The position numbers and the translations under genes were made by a program. A stretch of DNA of 64,000 nucleotides, from NCBI GenBank assembly GCA_021325385.1, contig JAJPHH010000189.1:1-64000 (forward strand), in the 5' to 3' direction. This document shows positions 27,557-39,854 of the stretch, in pieces. Below the pieces are notes generated by a model. That model searched no databases. It was not told the DNA's origin and saw only the letters and a program-made list of their open reading frames with translations. Numbering within the stretch: the first letter of the stretch is position 1; the number at the start of each line of letters is the position of its first letter. The DNA comes from Alphaproteobacteria bacterium. GTDB lineage: Bacteria > Pseudomonadota > Alphaproteobacteria > Rhizobiales > Beijerinckiaceae.

Positions 27557-27892
27557 TCATATCGCGTGCGAGGCGATCAGCCCGGCCAGCGTCACCCCGG
27601 CAAGGAGCGCGATAATCGAAGCGAGAAACCAGCGCAGCGTGATCTGATACACCGCCTCATCGTCGTCGCGCGGTTGCAACGATCGCCACAACGCGACCAG
27701 TTCAAGGCCAATGGCGAGCCCCAACAGCGCCGCGGCGACGAGTGAGCCGATGGTCCACTCGCCCTCCGCCTCGAATCCCCAATAGCGCAGGAAGAGCAGC
27801 GAAAAGCCGAGCAGCACGGTGATCGCCGAGATGACCCCTTGCCGGTACCCCGCCGGCAGGGGCGCGCGCGGCCTGGCGCCGTCGTCAATCAT
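27557..27892 (-). CDS. Small membrane protein, unknown function
   Basis: A 111-residue protein with three hydrophobic segments (about residues 20-36, 49-68 and 88-108). The N-terminus is basic and Pro-rich (MIDDGARPRAPLPAGYRQG). A charged loop RSLQPRDDDEAVYQITLRW lies between the second and third segments. It is not recognised as a named family. About 170 bp with no clear gene separate it from the sugar ABC operon upstream, on the same strand. Confidence 0.7.
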   Translation of the reverse strand: MIDDGARPRAPLPAGYRQGVISAITVLLGFSLLFLRYWGFEAEGEWTIGSLVAAALLGLAIGLELVALWRSLQPRDDDEAVYQITLRWFLASIIALLAGVTLAGLIASHAI

Positions 27893-28061
27893 TTCAGGCG
27901 TCCTTCCTTACGGCTTCTTGGGCGCCGCGGCTCGCGTCTCAAACCCCGCCTCTGGCGGCGCTGGCGGAGGTCCTCAATCTCAAACGCCGAGGCGCGCCCT
28001 CGTCTGGAACGCCGTAGGGCGGCGAACGCAACGCTTGCCGAAAAGCGCCTCGCGCTACCCC

Positions 28062-29027
28062 TCACTTGATCTTCGGGTTGATCAGCTCCTGGGCGCGCGG
28101 CGAATCCATATTCGCCTTCGTCACCAGCTCCGCGTTCATCGCGACCATGGCGGGCGTTTGCTCGCCTTTGGCGGCGGCGAGCGCGATCCTTACGCCGTCG
28201 TACCCCATCTTGAAGGGGTCCTCGACGACGAGGCCGGCCAGCGACCCTTCTTGGAGAAGCTTGACGATTTTCGGATCGGAATCAAAGCCGATCGCCTTGA
28301 TCGCGTCCGCCTTTTTCGTTTCGGCCAGAGCCTGACCGACCGCTTCGGTCGCCTCGATGTCGGAAGCGAAGACGCCGCGCAGATTGGCGTCAGCGAGCGC
28401 GTCGGCGGCGTTCTTGGCGTCGTTCGCGGCCTGGCCGTCGCCGATTTTCTCCATGGCGATTTTAAAGTCGGGATATTTCGCCGCGAGCTCGTCCTTGAAG
28501 CCCTTCGCGCGCTGGTCTGTCGCGCCGCCGGCGGCCGAGGCGATCAGCGCAATCTCGCCTTCCGCTTTGCCGTATTTCTCCTTGATCGCGTCGGCGAGGC
28601 CGTCGGCGGCGAGGCGGCCGGCGGCGACATTGTCGGTCATGATCTGCGCTGAAAACACTTTGGCGTCGGCCGGCGAGTCGACGTCGACGATCTTGGCCCA
28701 CTTGGCGGCGTCCTCGATCGGCTTGGCGAGTTCGTTCGGGTCGGACGGCGCGATCACGATGGCGATCGGCTTTTGCACGAGCGCGTCGCGCAGCGTCGAA
28801 ACTTCCGCTTTGACGTCCTTTTCGTTCTGGGCGCCGAGCTCCGGGACGTTGACGTTGAGATCCTTGCCGGCCTTGCGGGCCCCGGCCAGCATCGCCTTCC
28901 AATAGAAGGCGGTCGTGTCCTTGACGATGATCGGGATGGTCGGCTGAGCGGCGAGGGCGGAGACGCTTGTCGAGGCGAACAGGCAAGCGGCCGCGGCGGC
29001 AAGCACTTTCTGCAAGGTCTTCTCCAT
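28062..29027 (-). CDS. Sugar ABC transporter substrate-binding protein (RbsB-type), first copy
   Basis: A 321-residue periplasmic binding protein of the ribose/allose group. Signal peptide MEKTLQKVLAAAAACLFAST... ends near SALAAQ. The mature start (PTIPIIVKDTTAFYWKAMLAGARKAG), the DSPADAKVFSAQIMTDN hinge region and GFDSDPKIVKLLQEGSLAGLVVEDPFKMGYDGV near the end are typical. It is the last gene of the four-gene operon and is only distantly like the binding protein just upstream, so the system may have two recognition specificities. Confidence 0.93.
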   Translation of the reverse strand: MEKTLQKVLAAAAACLFASTSVSALAAQPTIPIIVKDTTAFYWKAMLAGARKAGKDLNVNVPELGAQNEKDVKAEVSTLRDALVQKPIAIVIAPSDPNELAKPIEDAAKWAKIVDVDSPADAKVFSAQIMTDNVAAGRLAADGLADAIKEKYGKAEGEIALIASAAGGATDQRAKGFKDELAAKYPDFKIAMEKIGDGQAANDAKNAADALADANLRGVFASDIEATEAVGQALAETKKADAIKAIGFDSDPKIVKLLQEGSLAGLVVEDPFKMGYDGVRIALAAAKGEQTPAMVAMNAELVTKANMDSPRAQELINPKIK

Positions 29028-29119
29028 CGATGCGCGGCGAGCCCGCAGGCGAAGCGGATAGCGCCAATAAAGAGAGGAAGGGTCGGGCCCCTTCCTCTCG
29101 TCAACCCTAGAGCGGCCTA

Positions 29120-30061
29120 TCAATCATAAAGTACGGCGGCGATCTTGGGATCGCTCATATTGCTCTTGTCGTACCAATAGAAGCCGGTGTCGACCTTCTT
29201 CGGCAGCTTCTCGCCCTTCAGCGCCTTGACCGCGGACTCGACCACGCATTTTCCGATGCCGACCGGATTCTGGGTGATGGCGCCGAGCATCAGGCCCGAA
29301 TTGATGTCCTCCTTCTGCTCCTTGCCGGAATCGTAGCCGACCAGGACCAGCTTCTTGCCCGATTCCTTGACGCCGATCGCCGCGCCTTCGGCCGAGCCTT
29401 CATTGGCGCCGAAAATGCCCTTCAAGTTGGGATGCGCCTGGATCATCGTCTTGGCGATCTCGGCCGACTTCAAATGATCGCCGCCGCCATATTGGATGTC
29501 GACGATCTTGATCTTCGGATGCTTGGTCTTGATCTCGTTGACGAAGCCGTCCCGGCGATCGATGCCGGTGCGGCTCGTCTGGTCGTGGACGATGACGGCG
29601 ACCTCGCCGGAATCACCGATCGCCGCCGCCAGCTTGTCGGCGGCGAGCGCTGCGGCGGCGAGATTGTCCGTCGCGCAAGTCGTCAGCGGAATGTCGCTGT
29701 CGACGCCGCTGTCGAAGGCGATGACCGGGATTTTCTCGCTTTGCGCCTTCTTCAACAGCGGAATCGCCGCCTTGGAGTCGAGCGCGGCGAAGCCGAGCGC
29801 GTTCGGCTTCTTGGCGAGGGCGGCCGAGAGCATGTCGATCTGCTTGTCGACCATGGCCTCGGTTTCCGGCCCTTCGAACGTGATCTTGACGTTCTGCTCC
29901 TTGGCGGCCTGTTCGGCGCCGGCTTTGACCGCCTGCCAGAACTGGTGCTGGAAGCCCTTCGAGATCAGCGGGATGTAAGCTTCGTCAGCGCGGGCGAAGC
30001 CCGTGGCCGCGAGCAAGGCGCCCACGCCGATTGCGGCCGCAAGCAGCTTTCGATTCAACAT
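29120..30061 (-). CDS. Sugar ABC transporter substrate-binding protein (RbsB-type), second copy
   Basis: A 313-residue periplasmic binding protein. The signal peptide (MLNRKLLAAAIGVGALLAAT, ending ARADE) and the RbsB-type pattern YIPLISKGFQHQFWQAVKAG, DSGVDSDIPLTTCATDN and GVKESGKKLVLVGYDSG are clear. The gene follows the permease by 80 bp and precedes the other binding protein by 92 bp. The Trp/Phe pattern suits a carbohydrate ligand, but which sugar cannot be told. Confidence 0.93.
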   Translation of the reverse strand: MLNRKLLAAAIGVGALLAATGFARADEAYIPLISKGFQHQFWQAVKAGAEQAAKEQNVKITFEGPETEAMVDKQIDMLSAALAKKPNALGFAALDSKAAIPLLKKAQSEKIPVIAFDSGVDSDIPLTTCATDNLAAAALAADKLAAAIGDSGEVAVIVHDQTSRTGIDRRDGFVNEIKTKHPKIKIVDIQYGGGDHLKSAEIAKTMIQAHPNLKGIFGANEGSAEGAAIGVKESGKKLVLVGYDSGKEQKEDINSGLMLGAITQNPVGIGKCVVESAVKALKGEKLPKKVDTGFYWYDKSNMSDPKIAAVLYD

Positions 30062-30141
30062 CTTTTAGTCTCCCTGCTTTCTTCTGCTTCGTTTGCCGGG
30101 AGCTTGACCTGCTCCTCTTCTTGATCTTGTCCCGCGTCGCG

Positions 30142-31161
30142 TCAGGCCTTCTTGCGGCGCAAGATGTCGGCATAGACCGCGAGAATGATGATCAGGCCAG
30201 TCACCACGATCTGCCATTCCTGCGCGACCGACATGATGCGCAGGCCGTTGGTCAGAACGCTCATGATGAAGGCGCCGATGATCGTGCCCAAGATCGTCCC
30301 CGATCCGCCGCTGAGCGAGGTGCCGCCGATGACGACGGCGGCGATCGCTTCGAGCTCGTAGCCTTGGCCGAGCGCCGGCTGCGCCGAATTCAGCCGCGAG
30401 GCGATGAGCAGGCCGGCGACGCCGCAAATCGCGCCGCCAAGCCCGTAAATGGCGATTTTCCAGCGATCGACGTTGACGCCCGAGAGGCGCACGGCCTCCT
30501 CGTTGCTGCCGAGCGCGAACGTATAGCGGCCCAGCGCCGTGCGGTTGAGGACGATCGAGCCGGCGATCGCGAGGAGGAACAGGATCAGCACAGCGTTCGG
30601 CACGGGCACGCTCGGCAGGACGTAGCCGATCAGCGAATCCTGCGAGATCATGTAGAAATTTTCGGTGTCGTTGAAATAGATCGGCTTGTCGGCGGAGATG
30701 ACCAGCGACAGCCCTTTGAGCAGCATCATCATGCCCAACGTGGCGATGAAGGGCGGGATGCGCATTTTCGCGATCAACGTGCCGGAAATCGAGCCGCAGA
30801 TTCCGCCGGTCGCGATCGCCGCGACGACGCCCACGGCCATCGGCATATGCCAGTAGGTGAGGAAGACGCCGCAAATCACCGCCGTGAAGGTCATCAGCGT
30901 GCCGACCGACAGGTCGATGCCGCCGGTTATGATCACGAACGTGCTGGCGATCGCCAAAACGCCGTCGACCGCGGTCGCCTGTAAAATGCCGAGAATATTG
31001 TCGATTTCCAGGAAGGCGGGCGAGGCGAAGCCGAAGAAGGCGAGAAGCAGAATGAGGCTCGCGAAGGCGAGCAGCTTTTGCAGCGCGGTCGGGCCGAAGA
31101 CGCGGGCCCTGAAGCCCGAAACCCGTCCTCCTTCGGCCAGCGCGGCGGATCGCATCGTCAT
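30142..31161 (-). CDS. Sugar ABC transporter permease (RbsC-type)
   Basis: A 339-residue inner-membrane permease with eight to ten hydrophobic segments. GGIDLSVGTLMTFTAVICG, TLGMMMLLKGLSLVIS, LGRYTFALGSNEEAVRLSGVNV (the EAA-like loop) and AVVIGGTSLSGGSGTILGTIIGAF are the hallmark segments of RbsC/XylH/AraH permeases. It is 25 bp downstream of the ATPase gene. Confidence 0.95.
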   Translation of the reverse strand: MTMRSAALAEGGRVSGFRARVFGPTALQKLLAFASLILLLAFFGFASPAFLEIDNILGILQATAVDGVLAIASTFVIITGGIDLSVGTLMTFTAVICGVFLTYWHMPMAVGVVAAIATGGICGSISGTLIAKMRIPPFIATLGMMMLLKGLSLVISADKPIYFNDTENFYMISQDSLIGYVLPSVPVPNAVLILFLLAIAGSIVLNRTALGRYTFALGSNEEAVRLSGVNVDRWKIAIYGLGGAICGVAGLLIASRLNSAQPALGQGYELEAIAAVVIGGTSLSGGSGTILGTIIGAFIMSVLTNGLRIMSVAQEWQIVVTGLIIILAVYADILRRKKA

Positions 31162-31186
31162 CGTTTCAAAGACCTCTCGATCTGGC

Positions 31187-32695
<1,509 letters not shown>

Positions 32696-33047
32696 GGCGC
32701 GTGGCGCGTTTCGCCGAAGCGGCTCAGCTTAGCGCTGGCGGGAGACGGAATCAGGGCGCCGGGCCGGATCGGAATGATCGAGTAAGGCTGGCAGGCCAGA
32801 CGCATCCCCTGAGGCTCCTCCCAAGCCAAGACGAAGGCTTCGGCCGGGCGTCTCCCGGCCGCAATTTGGCGGCGTTCCGCTCGAAGGCGAGGCCGCAGCA
32901 GGCCAGCCGCCGCCAGCGCCCCGTCCAACCCTGCCATAATTGCATGCTAGCATGAGCAAGATCAAGCAGGCCGGCCCTGCGGCATCTTGGGCGCCGGGCG
33001 TCGAGAGAAGTTGCTTTCGCCGGCCGCCTCTGGTTTAAGTTCAGGCC
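32696..33047. other. Intergenic region between sugar ABC operon and leu leader
   Basis: About 350 bp shared by two divergent units. No coding frame is supported. It contains a perfect 12 bp palindrome CATGCTAGCATG at 32943-32954, 248 bp upstream of the sugar ATPase start, which might be an operator for that operon. The leuA promoter should lie just before 33040. Confidence 0.5.
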
Positions 33048-34885
<1,838 letters not shown>

Positions 34886-34934
34886 GCCCCTCCCGCGCCT
34901 CCGCCGCGGCGTCGTGAACCGCCGGCCAGCCGGT

Positions 34935-35930
34935 TTAGGCCGGCAGCGTCAGCAGTCCGGCGACGCCGCTGTCGAGGCCGAAGAGCAGGCGGCGGCCGTC
35001 GGCGTCCCAGGCGAGGGCGGTGACCGCGCCGCCGCCGGGACCGCGCACGAAAATCTCGGCTGCGTCGCCGAGCCGGCAGAGCAGGATGAAGCCGTCCTCG
35101 TAGCCGACCGCGATGACCAGCGCGCGCGGATGAAACGCCGCTTGGCTCACCTTCGCCTGCCGCACGCCCGTTTCGCGCGGCGCTTTGCCCATCGGCCCGT
35201 CCTTGTCGCGGAACGGCCACACCACGCAGGCGTCGGCGCCCGACGTCGCCAGCCAATGGCCGTCATGGGACCAGGAGAGCGAGCGCGTCTTCTTCGGGTA
35301 ACCGGTCATGCGCATATTGCGCGAATCCGCCAGGCGCCAGCCATGCAGCGCGTTTTCTTGCATGGACGAGACGATGAAGCGCCCGTCCGGCGAGGCCGTG
35401 ACGTCGAGATGCGAGCCCTTCCATTCGAGCAGAGTCGGCTCGGCAGCGGCGTTGGGAAACCATAGCGAGACGCCGTTGTAATGGGCCAAAGCGAGGCGAT
35501 AACCCTTCGGCAAAAAGGCGAGGCCGCGCACGGTCGATGGCGCAGAGTAGCTTTTCACGACGCCATGGACGTCGCGAGCGCGCGCGTCGCGGCCGGCGGC
35601 CCAGGCGATCGCGCCGTTCCTGACGGCCAGCGCGTCGATCCAGCGGCCTTTCTCGTCGGCAATTTGTTCGACCGCGCCGTCCGGCGACGTCGCGACTACG
35701 CGACCGTCGTCGCCGCCGGTGATCAGGCGCTTGCCGTCGCTCGCCGCGACGAGAATCGACCCGTCGGGATGCGCTGCGGCGCGCTTGAGCGAATCCGGCT
35801 CGCCGATCAGCGCGGCGCCGTCGCCAAGCGCCAGCGCCGGCGCGCCGCCGATGAACGCGGCCGCCGTCACATGCGCGCCCGCGGCGATCGGCTGGATGTG
35901 CTCGGTCAGCGAAGAGGCGGACGCTGTCAT
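34935..35930 (-). CDS. WD40 repeat protein
   Basis: A 331-residue cytosolic beta-propeller with repeated strand patterns such as GGAPALALGDGAALI, AHPDGSILVAASDGKRLITGGDDGRVV, ASPDGRFIVSSMQENALHGW and SHDGHWLATSGADACVVWPF, about six to seven blades. No enzymatic domain. It is next to the CobW GTPase gene, on the same strand and downstream of it, an arrangement seen often in Rhizobiales, which suggests a shared metal-related role; the role itself is unknown. A family B repeat lies between the two genes. Confidence 0.88.
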   Translation of the reverse strand: MTASASSLTEHIQPIAAGAHVTAAAFIGGAPALALGDGAALIGEPDSLKRAAAHPDGSILVAASDGKRLITGGDDGRVVATSPDGAVEQIADEKGRWIDALAVRNGAIAWAAGRDARARDVHGVVKSYSAPSTVRGLAFLPKGYRLALAHYNGVSLWFPNAAAEPTLLEWKGSHLDVTASPDGRFIVSSMQENALHGWRLADSRNMRMTGYPKKTRSLSWSHDGHWLATSGADACVVWPFRDKDGPMGKAPRETGVRQAKVSQAAFHPRALVIAVGYEDGFILLCRLGDAAEIFVRGPGGGAVTALAWDADGRRLLFGLDSGVAGLLTLPA

Positions 35931-35979
35931 GAAGTCTCGTCAATAGTGGCGGCGGCCTTGAACGGCCGCGGGAAACCGC

Positions 35980-36062
35980 CATTGCGAGGAGCGAAGCGGC
36001 GAAGCAATCCATTCATAGGACGTCGCCCTACGACTGGATTGCTTCGCTTCGCTCGCAATGAC
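35980..36062. repeat. Palindromic repeat family B, copy 1
   Basis: cattgcgaggagcgaagcgg at the left is mirrored by ggattgcttcgcttcgctcg on the right, with a central spacer. The same element occurs at 48612-48697. It sits between the WD40 gene and the end of the CobW gene. Confidence 0.85.
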
Positions 36063-36079
36063 GATGCAGTGATACTAGT

Positions 36080-37144
36080 TTAGGCGGCGCAGGCGAGGAA
36101 GCCTTCTCTGATCTGATCCTCTTTCAGATCACGGCCGATGAAGACGACTTTCGACTCGCGCTTCTCGCCGTCCTTCCATTCGCGCTGCGGCTCGCCGTCG
36201 AGCATCATATGCACGCCCTGGAAGACGAAGCGCTTGGGATCGCCGGAAAAGGCGACGATGCCTTTGCAGCGTAGGATGTTCGGGCCTTCCCTCTGGGTCA
36301 GCGCATTGATCCAGGGCAGGAACTTGTCGGGATCGACGTCGCCGGCGAGCCGCACCGAAATCGACTGCATGTGCTCGTCGTGATAGTGCTTCAACCCGCC
36401 ATGAGCGTGGTCGTGGTGATGGTCATGGTCATGATGATGATCGTGGTGATCGTGATCATGGTCGTGCTCGTCGCCGGCCTCGAGGAAGTCCGGCTCGATA
36501 TCCATGATGCGGTCGAGGTCGAAGGCGTTGCGCTCCAGCACCGCGTCGATCGCCACGTTGCAGCGCTGGGCGTGATGCAGCTTGGCGTAAGGATTGATCG
36601 CGCGGATTCGCGCTTCGACTTCGCGCAATTCCTCCGGCGTGACGAGGTCGGTCTTGTTGAGGATGATCACATCGGCGAAGGCGATCTGGTTCTTGGCCTC
36701 GGGCGCGTCGCGCAGCCGGTCGGCGAGCCATTTGGCGTCGGCGACGGTGACCACTGCGTCGAGCTTGGCCTTTTCGGCGACGTCCTGATCGACGAAGAAG
36801 GTTTGCGCCACCGGCGCTGGATCGGCGAGGCCGGTCGTCTCGACAATGATCGCGTCGAACTTGCCCCTGCGCTTCATCAAGCCTTCGATGATGCGGATCA
36901 GGTCGCCGCGCACGGTGCAGCAAATGCAGCCGTTGTTCATCTCGAAGACTTCCTCATCGGCGCCGACGACCAATTCGTTGTCGATGCCGATCTCGCCGAA
37001 TTCATTGACGATGACCGCGAATTTCCGGCCGTGATTCTCACTCAGAATGCGGTTGAGCAGGGTGGTCTTGCCGGCGCCCAGATAGCCGGTGAGGACGGTG
37101 ACGGGAATTTTGGCTTCGGATGAATTTTGGCTTTGGGAGGGCAT
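36080..37144 (-). CDS. CobW/G3E-family GTPase, putative zinc chaperone
   Basis: A 354-residue P-loop GTPase from ATG 37144. Walker A GYLGAGKT at residues 20-27, the metal-binding CxCC motif C73-I-C75-C76, VETTGLADP and NKTD at 163-166. A His/Asp-rich stretch (about residues 226-258) follows, then the CobW C-terminal domain. The CxCC and His tail fit a metal-insertase; zinc is the usual metal when no cobalamin genes are near, and none are here. An upstream zinc-regulated promoter was not found by eye. Confidence 0.93.
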   Translation of the reverse strand: MPSQSQNSSEAKIPVTVLTGYLGAGKTTLLNRILSENHGRKFAVIVNEFGEIGIDNELVVGADEEVFEMNNGCICCTVRGDLIRIIEGLMKRRGKFDAIIVETTGLADPAPVAQTFFVDQDVAEKAKLDAVVTVADAKWLADRLRDAPEAKNQIAFADVIILNKTDLVTPEELREVEARIRAINPYAKLHHAQRCNVAIDAVLERNAFDLDRIMDIEPDFLEAGDEHDHDHDHHDHHHDHDHHHDHAHGGLKHYHDEHMQSISVRLAGDVDPDKFLPWINALTQREGPNILRCKGIVAFSGDPKRFVFQGVHMMLDGEPQREWKDGEKRESKVVFIGRDLKEDQIREGFLACAA

Positions 37145-37361
37145 GGGGGAGGGGATCTCCTGGCGCTTCAAGCGGGCGGGAAAGCCCGCTCCCATATAAG
37201 GCGAAGGCGGGCGGATGATAAGGGGAGGCCGCGAGGCCCGGCGCGGCGCGGATTTGCCTTCCGACGGCTCGGCGACCCTGCATGCGACATTACGGATAAT
37301 CGGACAGCGCTGCGCCTCACACAGACGATTATGGCGAGAGGGGCTGATCCTTTAATCGCGT

Positions 37362-38237
37362 TCATTCGCCCTCGCGCATCGCGACGCCGCCGACGACAAG
37401 CGCGACGCCGACGATCTCCCTGAACGAAGGCGTCTGCCGCAGGACAAGGAATCCGATGATCGACGCCGTGGCGGGCAAGAGCGCCAGAAGCAACGCGAAC
37501 GTCGCGCGCGACAGCCGTCGCATGGCGATTTGGTCGCAGACATATGGAATGACCGATGAGGAGACGCCGACGCCGATCGCGGCGAGGAGCAGCGGCAGGC
37601 TCGAAAAGGCCGGCAGCGCGTCGCTGAAGCCGATCGGCAGGGCGGCGACAGCGGCGACGGCCATCGCCGCGCCGAGCCGATCGACGCTCGAGACCGCGCC
37701 AGCGTTGGAGGCGATGCGATGGCCGAGCACGATATAAAGCGCGAACAGCGCGCAGTTTGAGAAGGCCAAGGCGAAGCCGAGCAGCTCGCCGGCGAGCCTG
37801 ACGTCGGTCAGCGCATAGACGCCGGCGGCGGCGAGCGCCAGCGCTGCGAGATTGCGCTTGGTCCGCAATCCATAAGCCGCGATCGCGATCGGACCTAGAA
37901 ACTCGATCGCGCCGACCGTGCCGAGCGGCAGCCGGGCGATCGCTTCGTAGAAGATCGAATTCATCGCCGCGAGGGTCAGGCCCAGCGCCAGGATGATCGC
38001 GCGCTCGCGCGGCGACAGCGCAGAGAACAATCGCCACGGCCGCCACAGCGCGAAGATCAGCGCCGCGCCGGCGATCCTGAGCCAGGCGACGCCGAGCGGC
38101 GCGATCGCGGAAAAAAGCAGCACGGCGAAGGACGGGCCGAGATAGTGAAAGACCGCGCTGATCACGAAGAAGACGTGCGGCGGCGCGCGGCCGATCAGCG
38201 GCGGGGTTTTGCGGGCGGCGAGGGCGGTTGAGCTCAT
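37362..38237 (-). CDS. EamA/RhtA-type exporter (DMT superfamily)
   Basis: A 291-residue protein with about ten hydrophobic helices in two EamA repeats. The start at 38237 gives MSSTALAARKTPP. The first repeat (YLGPSFAVLLFSAIAPLGVAWLRIAGAALIFA) and GTVGAIEFLGPIAIAA resemble RhtA threonine/homoserine exporters. It is divergent from an Lrp/AsnC regulator (74 bp gap), the classic arrangement for amino-acid exporters. Confidence 0.92.
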   Translation of the reverse strand: MSSTALAARKTPPLIGRAPPHVFFVISAVFHYLGPSFAVLLFSAIAPLGVAWLRIAGAALIFALWRPWRLFSALSPRERAIILALGLTLAAMNSIFYEAIARLPLGTVGAIEFLGPIAIAAYGLRTKRNLAALALAAAGVYALTDVRLAGELLGFALAFSNCALFALYIVLGHRIASNAGAVSSVDRLGAAMAVAAVAALPIGFSDALPAFSSLPLLLAAIGVGVSSSVIPYVCDQIAMRRLSRATFALLLALLPATASIIGFLVLRQTPSFREIVGVALVVGGVAMREGE

Positions 38238-38311
38238 GGCGCAGAGGATGGAGCGCCGTTCGCGTGAATGAAATGTTGACTTGAAGGCCGCAGTGACATT
38301 TACCTTTCGAT

Positions 38312-38830
38312 ATGAAAAGAGAAAAGCTCTCACCACTTTCAAAATCGGAATTGCTGCGCGACCCGCGCAATGTCGAGATTTTGCGGCTTCTCTCCGATGA
38401 GCCCCGCATGGGCGTCTCCGAACTCGCCCGTCGCGTCGGCTTGTCGGCGCCGGCGGCGCGTGAGCGCCTGGCGCGCCTCGAAGAGGCTCGGGTCATCGCC
38501 GGCTATCGCCTGCTCATTGATCCGGCGGCGCTCGGCTATCCGATCGCGGCGTTCATCCGCGTGCGGCCTTCGCCCGGCCAACTTGGCAAAATTGCCGAAC
38601 TCGCTCAGGCGATGCCCGAAGTCGTCGAATGCCACAGAGTCACCGGCGAGGACTGCTTCATCCTGAAAACGTACCTTCCGGCGTTGGAGGACCTCGACGC
38701 GGTGCTCGATCGCTTCCTGGCCTTCGGCCAGACGACGACGTCATTGGTGCAATCGACGCCAGTGCCGCCGCGGGCCTTGCCGTTGTCGGCCGCCGATGTC
38801 ATTCCCGCGAAAGCGGGAATCCAGCGCTGA
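38312..38830 (+). CDS. Lrp/AsnC family transcriptional regulator with repeat-derived tail
   Basis: A 172-residue regulator. The helix-turn-helix (RNVEILRLLSDEPRMGVSELARRVGLSAPAARERLARLEEARVI) and the RAM-type ligand domain (GYPIAAFIRVRP... VVECHRVTGEDCFILKTYLP) are clear. The last residues ADVIPAKAGIQR are translated from repeat copy A3, and its stop lies within the repeat. It probably controls the divergent EamA exporter. The natural end of the domain is about 15 residues earlier. Confidence 0.93.
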   Translation: MKREKLSPLSKSELLRDPRNVEILRLLSDEPRMGVSELARRVGLSAPAARERLARLEEARVIAGYRLLIDPAALGYPIAAFIRVRPSPGQLGKIAELAQAMPEVVECHRVTGEDCFILKTYLPALEDLDAVLDRFLAFGQTTTSLVQSTPVPPRALPLSAADVIPAKAGIQR

Positions 38831-38886
38831 GGCAGTCATTTATGCGCGGCGGCTCTTTGGATTCCCACTTGCGCGGGAATGACAGG
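38797..38886. repeat. Palindromic repeat family A, full copy
   Basis: tgtcattcccgcgaaagcgg plus gaatccag at the left and ggattcccacttgcgcggga plus atgac at the right form inverted arms around a spacer of about 35 bp. The left arm encodes the end of the lrp gene. Confidence 0.9.
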
Positions 38887-38910
38887 ATGGCTTTTCGAGG
38901 GAGGGAAACC

Positions 38911-39678
38911 ATGTCGCTGTTCGATCTGACCGGCCGATGCGCGATCGTCACCGGCTCGTCGCGCGGGATCGGCCGCGCCATCGCGACGCGGCTTGCCGAG
39001 CATGGCGCGAAGGTCGTGATCTCGTCGCGCAATATCGAGCCTTGCGAAGAGGTCGCCGCGGACATTGTCGCTAAATACGGCGAGGGCCGCGCCGTCGCGA
39101 TCGCGGCGAACATCTCCTCCAAGGAACAGCTTCGCCGCCTCGCCGAGGAGGCGAATGCGCGCTTCGGGAAGATCGACATTCTCGTCTGCAACGCGGCGTC
39201 CAATCCGTACTACGGTCCGCTCGCCGGCATTTCCGACGAGCAATTCCGCAAGATTCTCGACAACAACGTCATCGCCAATCACTGGCTGATCTCGTTCATC
39301 GCGCCGCAAATGATCGAGCGCAAGGACGGCTCGATCATCCTCGTCTCGTCGATCGGCGGCTTGCGCGGCTCGACCGCGATCGGCGCCTACAACATCTCGA
39401 AAGCGGCGGATTTCCAGCTCGCCCGCAACCTCGCCGTCGAATTCGGGCCGCATAATGTGCGGGTCAATTGCATCGCGCCCGGGCTAGTCCGTACCGATTT
39501 CGCCCGCGCTTTGTGGGAGAATCCCGCGACGCTCAAGGCGAGCACCGCGCGAACGCCGCTCGGCCGGATCGGCGAGCCGGACGAGATCGCCGGCGCTGCG
39601 GTGTTCCTCGCTGCAAAAGCGAGCAGCTTCATGACCGGCCAGACGATCATCGTCGATGGCGGCGTGACCGCGGCGTGA
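38911..39678 (+). CDS. SDR family oxidoreductase
   Basis: A 255-residue classical SDR. GGAGGG lies 7-12 bp before ATG 38911. TGSSRGIG at 14-21, NAAS at 94-97, Ser146/147 and Y160-NIS-K164, with C-terminus SSFMTGQTIIVDGGVTAA. It resembles acyl-CoA/3-oxoacyl-type reductases found beside fatty-acid ligases. It lies just before the acyl-CoA catabolic region, converging on the ligase gene. Confidence 0.94.
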   Translation: MSLFDLTGRCAIVTGSSRGIGRAIATRLAEHGAKVVISSRNIEPCEEVAADIVAKYGEGRAVAIAANISSKEQLRRLAEEANARFGKIDILVCNAASNPYYGPLAGISDEQFRKILDNNVIANHWLISFIAPQMIERKDGSIILVSSIGGLRGSTAIGAYNISKAADFQLARNLAVEFGPHNVRVNCIAPGLVRTDFARALWENPATLKASTARTPLGRIGEPDEIAGAAVFLAAKASSFMTGQTIIVDGGVTAA

Positions 39679-39690
39679 GCCGCGCGAACC

Positions 39691-39854
39691 GGGGAGAAGG
39701 TGGCGCGAAGCGCCGGATGAGGGGCGGCGCTGGCGGAGGGGATTGGCGTACCTACGTACGTGCCGGCAACCTCCGATGCTCATCGCCTGAGTCCCGCGCT
39801 GCCCCTCATCCGGCCGCCGCGCGGCCACCTTCTCCCCGCTTCGCGGGGAGAAGG
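39691..39854. repeat. Long inverted repeat family C
   Basis: The left arm (39691-39725, containing ggggagaaggtggcgcgaag and ggatgaggggc) is mirrored by the right arm (39801-39837, gcccctcatccgg to ccaccttctcccc), with a spacer holding acctacgtacgt. A second small hairpin, ccccgcttcgcggggagaag, ends it. The right arm encodes the last residues of the ligase gene. Confidence 0.85.
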
